Source of the DNA: Candidatus Thermofonsia Clade 1 bacterium
Lineage (GTDB): Bacteria; Chloroflexota; Anaerolineae; Aggregatilineales; UBA2796
Assembly: GCA_002794705.1 (NCBI GenBank)
Contig: PGTK01000006.1
Span: 50,959-114,958, forward strand
Direction of reading: 5' to 3'
Length of the DNA: 64,000 bases
Each line of letters opens with the position of its first letter. Within the stretch, counting starts at the first letter, position 1. The notes under the pieces are model-generated. The model made no database searches and had not been told where the DNA came from. It saw only the letters and a list, made by a program, of their open reading frames with translations. Position numbers and translations under genes: made by a program. Of the stretch, positions 35,886 through 44,550 are shown one piece after another.

Positions 35886-36260
35886 TCAGGTTTCTCTTTT
35901 CACCATGCTGACAATTTCCCTCAGAATGCGCTTGAGCAACGGATCGCCCAAGCCCTCAATCAGCTCATCCAGACTGCCCTCGATGATCGGCACGCTGCGC
36001 TCTTCAGGCGGCGTATATGCCTTTACACGGCTGCGCACCTCAGCAATTTGTTCTTCTGAAATGCTCAATGCGCAATGCACAACCGTGCGGTAATCGCCGT
36101 AATCGCCCGTTGACACGCCAAACACAGCCGCGATGTCCGCCAAAGCCTCTGTGAGCGCCTGTGCCTCCACCTCTTTTTCAAAGTACAGGTCGAGCCTGTC
36201 CGCCTCGCGCCGCTCTTCAAACGTTCGCTCTTCAGGCGTCTGCTCATCCATCACGCCCAT
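35886..36260 (-). CDS. Hypothetical protein of the phage-like operon
   Basis: The ATG at 36258-36260 shares one base with the stop of the upstream gene (TGATG), with GGAGGTGG just before, so 124 residues is the likely product. It is highly acidic (ERTFEERREADRLDLYFEKEVEAQALTEAL cannot bind DNA readily) and predicted mostly helical. Its place after a fibre-like gene suggests a tail assembly chaperone or accessory; no family was recognised. Confidence 0.6.
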   Translation of the reverse strand: MGVMDEQTPEERTFEERREADRLDLYFEKEVEAQALTEALADIAAVFGVSTGDYGDYRTVVHCALSISEEQIAEVRSRVKAYTPPEERSVPIIEGSLDELIEGLGDPLLKRILREIVSMVKRET

Positions 36261-36757
36261 CACGCCACCTCCATCGCCCAAAAGACCACAGGGCTGTTCA
36301 CAGCGCGCAGCGTCGCCGTGCCGGAAGTAGCGCGCCACACGGGGCGAAAGGTATGCGAACCGACCGTCAAGCCCATGACAAGCGCCGTGTAGGATGCAGG
36401 CACGTGAATAAAGCCTGTGGCTGTGTGCACCTCTAACAAGCCGTTTGACACAGTGGTGTAGCGGTTGCCATCTACCGTGAAGTCAAAGCAATAGAACGGA
36501 CCCGAGTTGACTTCAGCCACACCCGAAAAGCCGACCAGCACTGCGCTCCCTGAGATGGTCAAGGTGATGCTCAAGTTTGTCGCGTCAATGTCCACGAAAG
36601 TGGTGCTAGTCGTCGTGTAGTTTGAAGACGCTACGCGGATGATCCGCTGATGAGGGCGGCTGAGCAAGTAGTTCATGTTATCCCGCAGCTGCTCATTCAG
36701 CTGCGTAGCCGTCACCACTTGCGCCGATACCCATGTTGTGGGCGTCGTCCAAGGCAT
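36260..36757 (-). CDS. Tail-fibre-like phage protein
   Basis: A 165-residue protein. The start (PWTTPTTWVSAQVVTATQLNEQLRDN) is a module seen at the N-terminus of many small phage tail or fibre-associated proteins, where it is thought to mediate attachment or trimerisation. The rest is beta-rich with Thr/Ser/Gly (TISGSAVLVGFSGVAEV), like a receptor-binding head domain. It overlaps the next gene by one base. Confidence 0.65.
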   Translation of the reverse strand: MPWTTPTTWVSAQVVTATQLNEQLRDNMNYLLSRPHQRIIRVASSNYTTTSTTFVDIDATNLSITLTISGSAVLVGFSGVAEVNSGPFYCFDFTVDGNRYTTVSNGLLEVHTATGFIHVPASYTALVMGLTVGSHTFRPVWRATSGTATLRAVNSPVVFWAMEVA

Positions 36758-36760
36758 ATT

Positions 36761-39379
36761 TCACACTCCCAGTCTTGTCGTCTCGTCCAACTTGCCGTAA
36801 GTAGCATCGCCCAAGAGCCAGAACGTCACGTCTTGCAACGGGCGCACGCTGAACTCCACATTGAGCGTCTTGTGCGCGTCAAGGGCGTAGCTGATGCCCG
36901 TCACCAGGTACTTCTGGTTCGTAATCATCAGCTGATAGTCGGTCACTGTGATGACATCGCCGATGTCGATGCTCACAATCGGCACGTTCGCGTCCAGATA
37001 GCGCTGATTTTCGAAACTGAGCCGCCGTATGCGGTAGACAGGCTCTAGATAGCGCCCGATCAGATACTCTGCCAGACTTTCAGCGTAGAGCTGCTTGACG
37101 GGCAAAGGCAGATTGACCGATAACTCTCGCACGCCGTATTTCGCCTGACTTGCCTTATCCTCGCGCACATAGCGCACAGGCTCATAGGAGACAATCGCCT
37201 CGCCGCGCAATTGGAAATCCTTGATGAACAGCGTGCCAAGCGCGCTATTCTCTACCGTCACCTCGATGTCCGTTGCGGAGCGCGCTACTGCGAACTTCAG
37301 CACATCTGGATGTAGCGGATGAGCCGTGTAGTCCACGCCCGTGCCGTCTTCCCGCTCGTTTGCCGTGTAGTCCACAAACGGCTCAGGCGGCAAGCGCAGA
37401 TTTTTTGCCGCCGTAATGCGCCCGCGCGCTAAGTCCACAAACGGCACTTTGACGACCGTTGTGCCGTGCGGCGGCATGTCCTGCGTAATGCCAAAGCGAT
37501 TGGCGCCCTCAGGCGGCTTGTTTGCAGCCCCCCACCTGCCCGGCGCTCGGATCACGCTGTTCATCTTTGCCACCACGCCTGAAGCAAGCGTGCGGCGCGG
37601 CGTACAGCTCACCACCACGCGATTGTAAATCTCCTCGATGCCATAAGTTGCCTCATGACTAGCGTGATGATCGTCTGTTTTGGCAACAGGCGCCGCTAAA
37701 GTGCGCTCATTGGCATAATACCGATTCTTGAAAACTAAAGTGCCATCACGCGCCTGCCAAAACATGCCGCGCTCGCTCTGGACGACTTGCTCTATGGCGC
37801 TCAAAGCATTGGTATCGTCCTCGCGCCACTCATCCGCGGCAATGTCAAACACCTCCGCGCCCGTCTCAAGACTGAGCGCGGGGTAGTCAGCGCCCGAGAC
37901 GACGGCAAAGCTGTCAATGAAGAGCGCCGCGCTTGTCTCAGCGATCGGCATAGTGTTTGCCCACGAGCCTTCTGTCACAGCGCTCAGCCAAATGCCCAAA
38001 CCTGGGAAAGGAAGTGAGCTGTTGGCAAGTCCCGTCAAGTCTGCGCGCAAAAAGAGCGCAAATTCCGCATAGTCGCCTGGCGTGTACTCGCCGTTATAGT
38101 AGACTGCCCAGCCCAAGCCCATGCGCTTGGTCTCATGGTCAATGTTCACGCTCAGCGGCACACTTGCATCAATGATGAGCGTGTCCCAATTCCAGACTTT
38201 GAGCGTCCGCGCAAGGTAATCGAAAGCAACCACCAAGCGGTTCCAACTGCCAAACGTCACTGCCCCTACAGCGCTATCTGCCTCCCAGACGCCCGCGATA
38301 AAAACTCGGAGGTTACCGTCTGGATAAAGGCGCATGAGAAATAAGCCGTCAGTGGAAAAATCCACGCCGTTGTTCCAGCCCACAATGGAGCGCTGTCCGA
38401 CTGAAAATGCTTGAGGTCTGACCATCACATGCAAACTGAAACTTCGGCGGCGCATGTCAATCGGCGGGATGCTCACACCTTGCCCGAACACAAGCGTTGT
38501 TGTCAGACAAGTGAGCGGCTCTTCGCTGTAGATTGGCGAGCTGGTCACGCCAAGCGTAGGACTGCCAAAATAGGTGGCATTCCGCTTGTTCTCGCCGATA
38601 TCGAGCGCCTCTGTGCCGTTTGTCTCAGCAAGACGATAGTAGCGCACAGGGTTGCGGTCTCTGATCCAGCCCGTTGTGCCGCGATTGTACCATTCGGCAA
38701 TGAACGATTTCGGCTGCTTTGTGCCGGCAAAGTACTTTTCGCCCTCGCCCTGCCCGCCGTTGATAGCGCTCATCAGGTATTCAAGCTGCAGATAGCGCAA
38801 CTGCGCGGGATTGGTCGCGGCAGTGGTCAGGCGCTTCACGTCGTTCGCCTGCACAGGCGTCTCTTTGAAGCGATAGGTCACGTCGTCAACCGTCACTGTG
38901 TCATTTTCAGCGATTTGCGCCGCGCCCAAATACTGCAAGGGACGCTTGTGAAGCGTTTGGCGGAACGCCCGCGCCGTGATGACGCGAATGAGCTGGTCAG
39001 CTCTCACATCCTCTTGCAAGGGCAAGGTGATGTTGGTTGCTTGCAGGGTGCTGAGCAGGTCTTCGCACTCGATTGTTGCCTCCCGCTCAGCATACTGCCC
39101 GCTTGAGAGCGTGAGACGGCGCATCCGCCCTACGAACACGGTTACGCCGTCAATCTTCACCTCTACAGGTTTGTTTGGCACAATCAAACCATAATGCGGA
39201 CTGCTCAAGTTGTTCGGCGTGAAGCGTCTATCGCTGTTATCAAGGCGGAGGTAGCATACGCCGGGCGCCGCCATGCCCGCCATTGGCGTGTGAATGCCGA
39301 TCCGCACATACAGGCGCTTGAGGAACGGCGTCAAGTTCAGCGGCGCGTTGTTGGCTAGAGTCAAAGTGACCTCAAACAT
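36761..39379 (-). CDS. Large phage tail-tip-like protein with LamG domain
   Basis: ATG 39377-39379 with GAGAGG upstream gives 872 residues; a GTG two codons earlier is less well placed. Residues 1-140 resemble distal tail or hub proteins (LRLDNSDRRFTPNN, VFVGRMRRLTLSSGQYAEREATIECEDLL). About 255-450 is a laminin-G/concanavalin-like jelly roll (YYRLAETNGTEALD, FSLHVMVRPQ, WNRLVVAFDYLARTLKVWN), commonly a carbohydrate binder. The C-terminal third has further beta modules. It is the probable host-contact protein of the particle. It is long for a podovirus adaptor and short for a siphovirus tape measure, and shows no coiled coil. Confidence 0.7.
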   Translation of the reverse strand: MFEVTLTLANNAPLNLTPFLKRLYVRIGIHTPMAGMAAPGVCYLRLDNSDRRFTPNNLSSPHYGLIVPNKPVEVKIDGVTVFVGRMRRLTLSSGQYAEREATIECEDLLSTLQATNITLPLQEDVRADQLIRVITARAFRQTLHKRPLQYLGAAQIAENDTVTVDDVTYRFKETPVQANDVKRLTTAATNPAQLRYLQLEYLMSAINGGQGEGEKYFAGTKQPKSFIAEWYNRGTTGWIRDRNPVRYYRLAETNGTEALDIGENKRNATYFGSPTLGVTSSPIYSEEPLTCLTTTLVFGQGVSIPPIDMRRRSFSLHVMVRPQAFSVGQRSIVGWNNGVDFSTDGLFLMRLYPDGNLRVFIAGVWEADSAVGAVTFGSWNRLVVAFDYLARTLKVWNWDTLIIDASVPLSVNIDHETKRMGLGWAVYYNGEYTPGDYAEFALFLRADLTGLANSSLPFPGLGIWLSAVTEGSWANTMPIAETSAALFIDSFAVVSGADYPALSLETGAEVFDIAADEWREDDTNALSAIEQVVQSERGMFWQARDGTLVFKNRYYANERTLAAPVAKTDDHHASHEATYGIEEIYNRVVVSCTPRRTLASGVVAKMNSVIRAPGRWGAANKPPEGANRFGITQDMPPHGTTVVKVPFVDLARGRITAAKNLRLPPEPFVDYTANEREDGTGVDYTAHPLHPDVLKFAVARSATDIEVTVENSALGTLFIKDFQLRGEAIVSYEPVRYVREDKASQAKYGVRELSVNLPLPVKQLYAESLAEYLIGRYLEPVYRIRRLSFENQRYLDANVPIVSIDIGDVITVTDYQLMITNQKYLVTGISYALDAHKTLNVEFSVRPLQDVTFWLLGDATYGKLDETTRLGV

Positions 39380-39388
39380 GCGCACCTC

Positions 39389-39814
39389 TCAATCCCAGAG
39401 CGCATCATCGGCAAAGAGCGGCGCGCCGTCGCTCTGGAAGGTCAGGCGCAGCAGCAGACCGCCGCCCTGCGGCGCACTGACCCGCCGCTCCGCCACGATC
39501 ATCGGATAGCCCGCCTTCGGCGCGCCGCTGAAGTTGCCCACCACGCCCCAGATCAGCTCCCCACGGGCGCCCACGCGCAGACGCGGCAAGGCGCTCAGGG
39601 CAAAGGGGACTTGCGCCCGTGTGAAGAAGCCCTCCCATGTGAGCGAACAGGCGCGCACGCCGATCAGCACGCCCCGCGCTGCTGCGTTGCCGCGCGTGTT
39701 GCCGTGCAGCGTCACGCTCTCGCTCATCTCAAAGTTGGTGCGCGCCGCCGAAAGGACGAGCGCGCCGTCTGAGTCGTGCCATTCGGCGTAGATGGAGCGT
39801 TCAGCGTAGCTCAT
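39389..39814 (-). CDS. Probable phage tail protein
   Basis: A 141-residue beta-rich protein (GVLIGVRACSLTWEGFF, LRVGARGELIWGVVGNFSGAPKAG). The pattern suits a tail-tube or neck protein. The ATG overlaps the stop of the preceding gene by 4 bp, so it is part of the same translation unit. No specific family was recognised beyond context. Confidence 0.55.
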   Translation of the reverse strand: MSYAERSIYAEWHDSDGALVLSAARTNFEMSESVTLHGNTRGNAAARGVLIGVRACSLTWEGFFTRAQVPFALSALPRLRVGARGELIWGVVGNFSGAPKAGYPMIVAERRVSAPQGGGLLLRLTFQSDGAPLFADDALWD

Positions 39815-40395
39815 TCGCGCACCTCATCTGTCCGCAGGAAAGGCGCAGCGCGCACGCCGCTGAGCTGGCGGAAACGCATTGCCTGCGCCGTGCAATGCTC
39901 ATACTCCTGACTCGCCTTCAAGCCGTGTCCGCCTGCCCAATCGAGGCGCGCCGCTGCGAAGGCTGCTTTCTGCTCCCAGATGCTGGCTGCCGCGCCGTAC
40001 AGATCGTAGTGACGGGCGTCTATCGTGTAGGGGAGACCCTCCTGATCGTCGGCAAAGACCACGCGCCGCGCCCTATAGTTGATCGTGAAGCCGCTCGTGA
40101 GCGCCGCGCCGAACGAATCGCGTATGGCAAAGCCGCTATCGGGCGCCGATTCCTCGATCCAGACGCCCAGTGCAGTCGGAAAGGCGTATTCGTAATAGCG
40201 ATAGGCGCCATCAATGAACTGGGGCAGGGCGATCAGCGGCGCGCCGTAGAGCGTCCGCCGCGTGGCGTCTAGCTCCGCCTGCAGCATCTCATCTGACCAG
40301 TAGGTGAGCGCGCCGACGATCAAATCTGACTCGCCAACAGCGCACAAGGCGCGCAAATGCGCGATCAGCGGCACCATACCGAGCCGTGCCGTCAT
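39811..40395 (-). CDS. Probable head-tail connector-like protein of the phage-like operon
   Basis: The 194-residue protein lies directly after the capsid gene, where head-completion or adaptor proteins are encoded in tailed phages. It has an N-terminal helical part (LIAHLRALCAVGESDLI, YWSDEMLQAELDATR) like gp6/gp15-type adaptors, then a beta segment and a C-terminal helix. AAAGGAGC precedes the ATG. The first repeat element (40428-40516) separates it from the capsid gene. Assignment rests on position and secondary structure. Confidence 0.55.
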   Translation of the reverse strand: MTARLGMVPLIAHLRALCAVGESDLIVGALTYWSDEMLQAELDATRRTLYGAPLIALPQFIDGAYRYYEYAFPTALGVWIEESAPDSGFAIRDSFGAALTSGFTINYRARRVVFADDQEGLPYTIDARHYDLYGAAASIWEQKAAFAAARLDWAGGHGLKASQEYEHCTAQAMRFRQLSGVRAAPFLRTDEVRE

Positions 40396-40427
40396 GCTCT
40401 GCTCCTTTCGCTAAAAATGGACGAGAC

Positions 40428-40516
40428 TCCTATCCCCGACCCTTTCCCCGCAAGCAGGGAAAGGGAGGCATATGCTTCCCCGCCCTGCTTGCGGGGCGGG
40501 AAATGAGGGGTGGGGT
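40428..40516. repeat. Two-hairpin REPIN-like element, copy A
   Basis: Hairpin 1 (40440-40465) is CCCTTTCCC / GGGAAAGGG around loop CGCAAGCA. Hairpin 2 (40479-40500) is CCCGCCC / GGGCGGG around loop TGCTTGCG. The two loops are exact reverse complements. It fills the gap between the capsid stop and the ribosome site of the next gene, so it could also act as a terminator or RNA-processing site. Confidence 0.85.
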
Positions 40517-40517
40517 C

Positions 40518-41366
40518 TTAGCTAGGCAGCGTGGCAAGCCCGATCAGCTTAACGCCCATGCTCGGGCGCCAAACGCCGTGCGCAAACCACAGCGAAAAGT
40601 TCAGCTCCAGCGCCTCACGCGCCTCGTTGCGCTGCGGACGCATATTGAAGGCGCGCCGCTCATCGTAGGCGAGGGCGAGCGGCGAGTACATCGCGCCGAC
40701 GGCGTTGTCATCCTCCACAGCGATGCTGGGCGTGACCACAAAGGTGACTCCGCCGATCAGGCTCGCCACAAAATACGTCGAGACCAGCGCATCCTGAAAG
40801 GCGGGCGCCTGCTGAAGCTCCGTGCCGCTCAGCGCCGCGCTCTCCACAAGGCGCAGCCACTGATAGGGATGCAGGGCGCAGAAATATGGGGCAGGCACTT
40901 TGGCGTTATGCAGCAGCGCACGCGCACGCAGGACATGCGCCCAAGTCAGCGCCGAATCGAGCGCGCCAAAGCTGCCGCCCGTCAGATCGGCGAAGTTCGA
41001 GGCGATCTTGGCGTCTACAAACTCGGCGAAAGCGGCGCCCATCTCCAGCGCCACGTCCACGCGCACGTCCTGTGGATCCGTGGCGATGCGCTGATCGGTC
41101 AGGATGACCTGATCGGCGTAACGCGCCGGAGTCAGCGTGCTGAGCGCCGTGCGATTGAAGGCGGTCGCTGTGACGCTATCGCCCTCGCCAAAGGGACGCA
41201 CGTTCGCGGCGCTGTAGAGCGTCGCCTTGCGCGGCGCCATGCCGCGATTCTCGCTGAAGACGGTCACAGTGCGCACAAGGGCGTTATTGGCGCGCAAGGT
41301 GAAGTAGGCGCCCTCGTAGATATCCTCGATCAGCGCTGCGATATCGCTGTACTTCGAAAGAGTCAT
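40518..41366 (-). CDS. Major capsid protein (HK97-fold phage type)
   Basis: A 282-residue protein with the usual order of small HK97-type capsid proteins: N-terminal arm, an E-loop-like segment (ENRGMAPRKATLYSAANVRPFGEGDSV, residues about 38-64), P-domain helix (VRVDVALEMGAAFAEFVDAKIASNFADL) and A-domain (CALHPYQWLRLVESA, GVTFVVTPSIAVEDDNAVGAMY). The phrase on reporting the host Hoc-like end is SLWFAHGVWRPSMGVKLIGLATL. There is no N-terminal protease-processed delta domain, which fits the separate scaffold gene just upstream. An encapsulin nanocompartment is an alternative for the fold, but the neighbouring portal and tail genes favour a phage-type capsid. Confidence 0.75.
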   Translation of the reverse strand: MTLSKYSDIAALIEDIYEGAYFTLRANNALVRTVTVFSENRGMAPRKATLYSAANVRPFGEGDSVTATAFNRTALSTLTPARYADQVILTDQRIATDPQDVRVDVALEMGAAFAEFVDAKIASNFADLTGGSFGALDSALTWAHVLRARALLHNAKVPAPYFCALHPYQWLRLVESAALSGTELQQAPAFQDALVSTYFVASLIGGVTFVVTPSIAVEDDNAVGAMYSPLALAYDERRAFNMRPQRNEAREALELNFSLWFAHGVWRPSMGVKLIGLATLPS

Positions 41367-41386
41367 CGCCTAGCCCTCCTGATCCA

Positions 41387-41716
41387 TTACTCCCCATCAC
41401 TCCAACGGACGCCGCCGCGCCCAAACGGATTGGCGCGCCCGCTGCGGCGATCGCGCAACCAGCTCAAGTCAGGCGCAGCAGGCTCAGCGGCGTGCGCCGC
41501 GCTCACGGACGTTTGGCGCGGACTCTTCAAAGCGCGGGCGAGCGTCGCGGCGTCTTGTGCCAGCTGATCGGGGTCTTCGGCGCGCAAGAGCGCGATCAGC
41601 TCTTGCGGAATGCCGTGCTGCGCCGCGAGCGCCTCGCGCCGCGCCTTTTCCAGCTCCGATTGCAGCTGCGCAATGAACAATTCCTGTGTCTCTTCAGGAT
41701 TTGGCATCTCAGCCAT
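41387..41716 (-). CDS. Scaffold-like protein of the phage-like operon
   Basis: A 109-residue protein, charged and helical at the N-terminus (QELFIAQLQSELEKARREALAAQHG, a coiled coil) with a Gly/Arg/Ser C-terminus. It sits between portal and capsid genes, the standard place of the internal scaffold. TAGGAGG lies upstream of the ATG. Unusually short for a scaffold, which is commonly 150-300 residues, but the composition fits. Confidence 0.6.
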   Translation of the reverse strand: MAEMPNPEETQELFIAQLQSELEKARREALAAQHGIPQELIALLRAEDPDQLAQDAATLARALKSPRQTSVSAAHAAEPAAPDLSWLRDRRSGRANPFGRGGVRWSDGE

Positions 41717-41753
41717 GTGCGGAACGACCTCCTAACGTGAAAAACGGACGAAT

Positions 41754-41844
41754 ACCCCACCCCTCAGTCCCCGCCCCGCAAGCAGGGCGGGAGGCATGTT
41801 TCCCCCTTTCCCTGCTTGCGGGGAAAGGGCAGGGGATAGGGGTC
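41754..41844. repeat. Two-hairpin REPIN-like element, copy B (inverted relative to A)
   Basis: The sequence is the reverse complement of copy A with a few changes: the GC-rich hairpin comes first, then the CCCTTTCCC-type hairpin. It lies between the end of the portal gene and the ribosome site of the scaffold-like gene. Copies A and B share a flank AAAAA(T/C)GGACGA at 40415-40426 and 41740-41751. Confidence 0.85.
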
Positions 41845-41862
41845 TGGCGAAAAAAGCAGGGA

Positions 41863-43005
41863 TTACGGCAAGGCAACCGGTAGCGGGTCTGCCCACGTGA
41901 CGCGGATCGGCGCCGTGAAGTCTGCCTCGCCTGCCAACATGCGCAGGGCTTGGCTGAGCGCGATCACGCCGATCTCATAATTGCGGCGTAGCTCTTCGGT
42001 CTTGAAGAGGGCGTCCATGTAGAGCGTGCGCACGCCCAAATTGGTGATGTGCCGCCAATCGGCGACCGTGCCATCAAGCACCACCACGCGCTGCTCAGCG
42101 AGGAAGGCACGGGTCAGGAAGGTGACGGCGTTTAGGCTGCTCGCTAAGTCGGTCTGCATCTCCAGATTGAAAACCTTAGCGTCCGCCTTGGGGATCGTCC
42201 AGAGCGTGTTGATGGCAGTTGGCGTGAGATCGCGTGCCTCAAAGCCAATGCCGACTGTGCGCGGCGCCGCGTGATAGCGCAAAATGCGCGCTACATCGCT
42301 CATCAGCTTATTGACGCGATCGTTCAGGGCAAAGTTGTTGATCTCCGCCTGCCCATAGAAGCCGTTCGGCGTTGCCTGATGCTGCCAGCTGATAATCGGC
42401 GGCAACGGATAGCTCCATACGCCCGTCTCAAGGCGCTCCCAGCCGCCCCCGTCTTCCCGCCAAGTGTGGATCAGCCACGCAGACTCGGCGCGCACCACCT
42501 CCTGACGGTAGCTCAGCCGCCCATGCGACCAATGCACCTCGTACCACAGCACCTCTTCATAATCATCAGCCCGCCAAAAGGCGATCACGTTGGCGGGATT
42601 GAGCGCGATCAGGCGCGGCGCTGAGTCGGGCGCCTCGGGCGGCAGGGCGCGCACAAAGACATGCCCACTCAAGCAGCCCTGCCTAGCAACCTTCGCCAAA
42701 AAACGGGCGCCGCCATTCACCGCCCAGAGCGCCTCCAGAGCCGCCGCCCGCTCGGGCTGCGTGGGCAGTTCCAGAGTCGGGAAGCGCGGCATCAGCAGGC
42801 TGACCGTGCGATCAATGGCTTGGCGCACAAGGTTGATGACCACATTATCATCGCCCTCTTCGCCTTGAGCGCGCAAATGGCGCTTGTGCAGACCGTTGTA
42901 ATAGTCGTAGGCGCGCCCATAGGCGGCACGACGGGCGCGCAGCTCGGAGTCAGCGGCGGCACGCAGGTCAGGATCGTCGGGTGCGTAGGCAAGGGCAGGC
43001 GGCAT
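41863..43005 (-). CDS. Phage portal protein
   Basis: Start ATG 43003-43005 has GAGGTGAG just upstream and gives 380 residues; an in-frame start 16 codons earlier reads into the promoter region. Portal hallmarks are AYDYYNGLHKRHL (the N-terminal YYxGxH/Q motif), NVVINLVRQAIDRTVSLLMPRFP, GHVFVRALPP, ALNPANVIAFWRADD, and the wing/stem segment NGFYGQAEINNFALNDRVNKLMSD. Portals form the dodecameric ring through which DNA enters the capsid. At 380 residues it is compact (many are 400-500). It opens the operon; no terminase gene lies upstream. Confidence 0.8.
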   Translation of the reverse strand: MPPALAYAPDDPDLRAAADSELRARRAAYGRAYDYYNGLHKRHLRAQGEEGDDNVVINLVRQAIDRTVSLLMPRFPTLELPTQPERAAALEALWAVNGGARFLAKVARQGCLSGHVFVRALPPEAPDSAPRLIALNPANVIAFWRADDYEEVLWYEVHWSHGRLSYRQEVVRAESAWLIHTWREDGGGWERLETGVWSYPLPPIISWQHQATPNGFYGQAEINNFALNDRVNKLMSDVARILRYHAAPRTVGIGFEARDLTPTAINTLWTIPKADAKVFNLEMQTDLASSLNAVTFLTRAFLAEQRVVVLDGTVADWRHITNLGVRTLYMDALFKTEELRRNYEIGVIALSQALRMLAGEADFTAPIRVTWADPLPVALP

Positions 43006-43043
43006 TCTCACCTCACTTTCGCTAGAGCGGCTGAGTGTGAGAC

Positions 43044-43072
43044 AGCTTAGCACAAATGTTCGAAAATGTCAA
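43044..43072 (-). promoter_or_regulatory. Promoter of the phage-like operon
   Basis: Read leftward: TTGACA at 43072-43067, 17-bp spacer, TAAGCT at 43049-43044, about 38 bases before the portal ATG. The -35 is perfect and the spacing ideal, so the host's housekeeping sigma factor could transcribe the module. The spacer contains CACAAATGT on the + strand, resembling sites near gpsA and the sugar-importer operons. Confidence 0.6.
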
Positions 43073-43081
43073 GAGTCAAAA

Positions 43082-43218
43082 GACCCCCAACCCCGACTCT
43101 TCCTCCGCAAGCAGGGGAAGGGGGTTATCTGCTCCCCGCCCTGCTTGCGGGGCGGGGACTGAGGGGTGGGGTTAGACCCCTATCCCCTGCCCTTTCCCCG
43201 CAAGCAGGGAAAGGGAGT
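43082..43218. repeat. Two-hairpin REPIN-like element, copy C (one and a half units)
   Basis: A full unit (43082-43172) in the same orientation as copy A is followed by the first half of another unit, with a CCCTTTCCC / GGGAAAGGG hairpin. It lies between the end of the E2 gene and the promoter of the phage-like operon, marking the border of the module. Confidence 0.85.
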
Positions 43219-43242
43219 CAATTGGCGCGTGGTGGGGAAGTG

Positions 43243-44547
43243 CTACCACGCTAACATGGCGGGCGTCTCTAGCGCCTCGCGCAGGTCGCGCAGGAAGTAG
43301 GCGGCATGGGCGCCATCTACCACGCGATGATCAGCGCTGAGCATCAGGTTGAGCATCGGCTTCAGGACGGGTTTGCCCTCCTGATCTGGCACGAATTGCT
43401 GGACGATCCGCCCAACTGCCAGAATTGCCACCTGAGGCGGATTGATGATAGCTGTGAAGCGATCCACGCCGAACATGCCCATGTTGCTGATGGTGAAGGT
43501 GCCACCGCTGACCTGATCGAGGGTCAATTTGCCTGTGCGCGCCAACTCAGCCAGACGATCTACCTCTTGCTGGATCGCCTGCAGCGAGAGCCGCTCAGCG
43601 CTGTGGATGACAGGCACGATCAAGCCGTCATCAAGCGCCACAGCCATGCCGATGTTGGCAGTGTTCCAATAGGAGATTTCATCGCCTTCAATGGTGGCGT
43701 TCAAGGCGGGATGCTTGCCGAGCGCCCAAGCGCACGCCTTGATCAAGAGCGCGGTCACGGTCAGTTTGGCGCCACGTGCCTTCAAAACCGAGCGCAGGTG
43801 CGCCACGGCGCTCATCTCAGCCGTCGCCTCTAGGAAGATGTGTGGCGCGGTCTGGAAACTCTTCTGAAGGCGCTGCGCAATGGTGCGGCGCATCCCTTCA
43901 AGGCGCACCACACGCCGATCCAGTGGCTCTGAAATGGGCGGCGGCGCTATGGGCTGCGTATCGCGCTTGCCAAGCGGCTTGGCGGGCGCTTGAGGGACTT
44001 CGACTGTGTGAGCGGTCAAGGCGGCTTGCACGTCTGTCCCCTGCACGCGCCCGCGCGGACCTGTGCCGTGAATCTGGGCGAGGTCAACGCCGTGTTCAGC
44101 CGCCAGACGGCGCGCTGCAGGTGTGGCGCGCACCTTATCCAGCGCCTGTTCTACGTCGCGGCGCGTGATCTTGCCGTCGCGCCCGCTGCCTTGCACGGCA
44201 GTCAAGTCCAGATGGTTGCTCTCGGCAATGCGGCGCGCTAGAGGCGTGGCGGTTGGGACGCTCTGTGCCGTGCTAGTCGGCACAGGCGCTGCAGCCTGCG
44301 CGACCTCATCCTCGCGCAATAGATAGCAGATCACCTCCGTGACTGGCACAACATCGCCCGCCTTGTACAGAATTTGGTGGACGATTCCATCTTCGGTCGC
44401 CTCGACTTCCATATTGACCTTATCAGTGGTCACTTCGCAGAGCGGATCGCCGCTGCGGACTCGGTCGCCTTCGCGCACCAGCCACTGGACGATCTCACAG
44501 CTCTCTAAGGTGAAGCCGAATTTCGGCATGATGATCGGCACGGGCAT
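43243..44547 (-). CDS. pdhC: Dihydrolipoamide acetyltransferase (E2) with two E3-binding domains
   Basis: The 434-residue protein has a lipoyl domain (residues 1-78, lipoyl-lysine in [11 protein letters not shown]), then two consecutive peripheral-subunit-binding domains of about 35 residues: [20 protein letters not shown] near 101-140 and [20 protein letters not shown] near 143-180. The catalytic domain (about 207-434) ends with the active-site DHRVVDGA. It transfers acetyl from E1 to CoA in the pyruvate dehydrogenase complex. A tandem pair of binding domains is unusual; most E2 have one. It is encoded after both E1 genes. Confidence 0.9.
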   Translation of the reverse strand: MPVPIIMPKFGFTLESCEIVQWLVREGDRVRSGDPLCEVTTDKVNMEVEATEDGIVHQILYKAGDVVPVTEVICYLLREDEVAQAAAPVPTSTAQSVPTATPLARRIAESNHLDLTAVQGSGRDGKITRRDVEQALDKVRATPAARRLAAEHGVDLAQIHGTGPRGRVQGTDVQAALTAHTVEVPQAPAKPLGKRDTQPIAPPPISEPLDRRVVRLEGMRRTIAQRLQKSFQTAPHIFLEATAEMSAVAHLRSVLKARGAKLTVTALLIKACAWALGKHPALNATIEGDEISYWNTANIGMAVALDDGLIVPVIHSAERLSLQAIQQEVDRLAELARTGKLTLDQVSGGTFTISNMGMFGVDRFTAIINPPQVAILAVGRIVQQFVPDQEGKPVLKPMLNLMLSADHRVVDGAHAAYFLRDLREALETPAMLAW

Positions 44548-44550
44548 GGC

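Noticed and set aside
40518..41366. Encapsulin nanocompartment shell instead of a phage capsid
   Set aside because: Portal, scaffold-like and tail genes are adjacent, and no cargo gene with a targeting peptide is nearby.
40386..41567. Long rightward open frame (393 codons) across the capsid gene and repeat copy A
   Set aside because: It runs antisense to the capsid and through the hairpin repeat, with no recognisable protein features; the leftward genes explain the region.
40428..43218. CRISPR array
   Set aside because: The repeats are few, lie over 1 kb apart, in both orientations and separated by genes; no regular spacers or cas genes exist.
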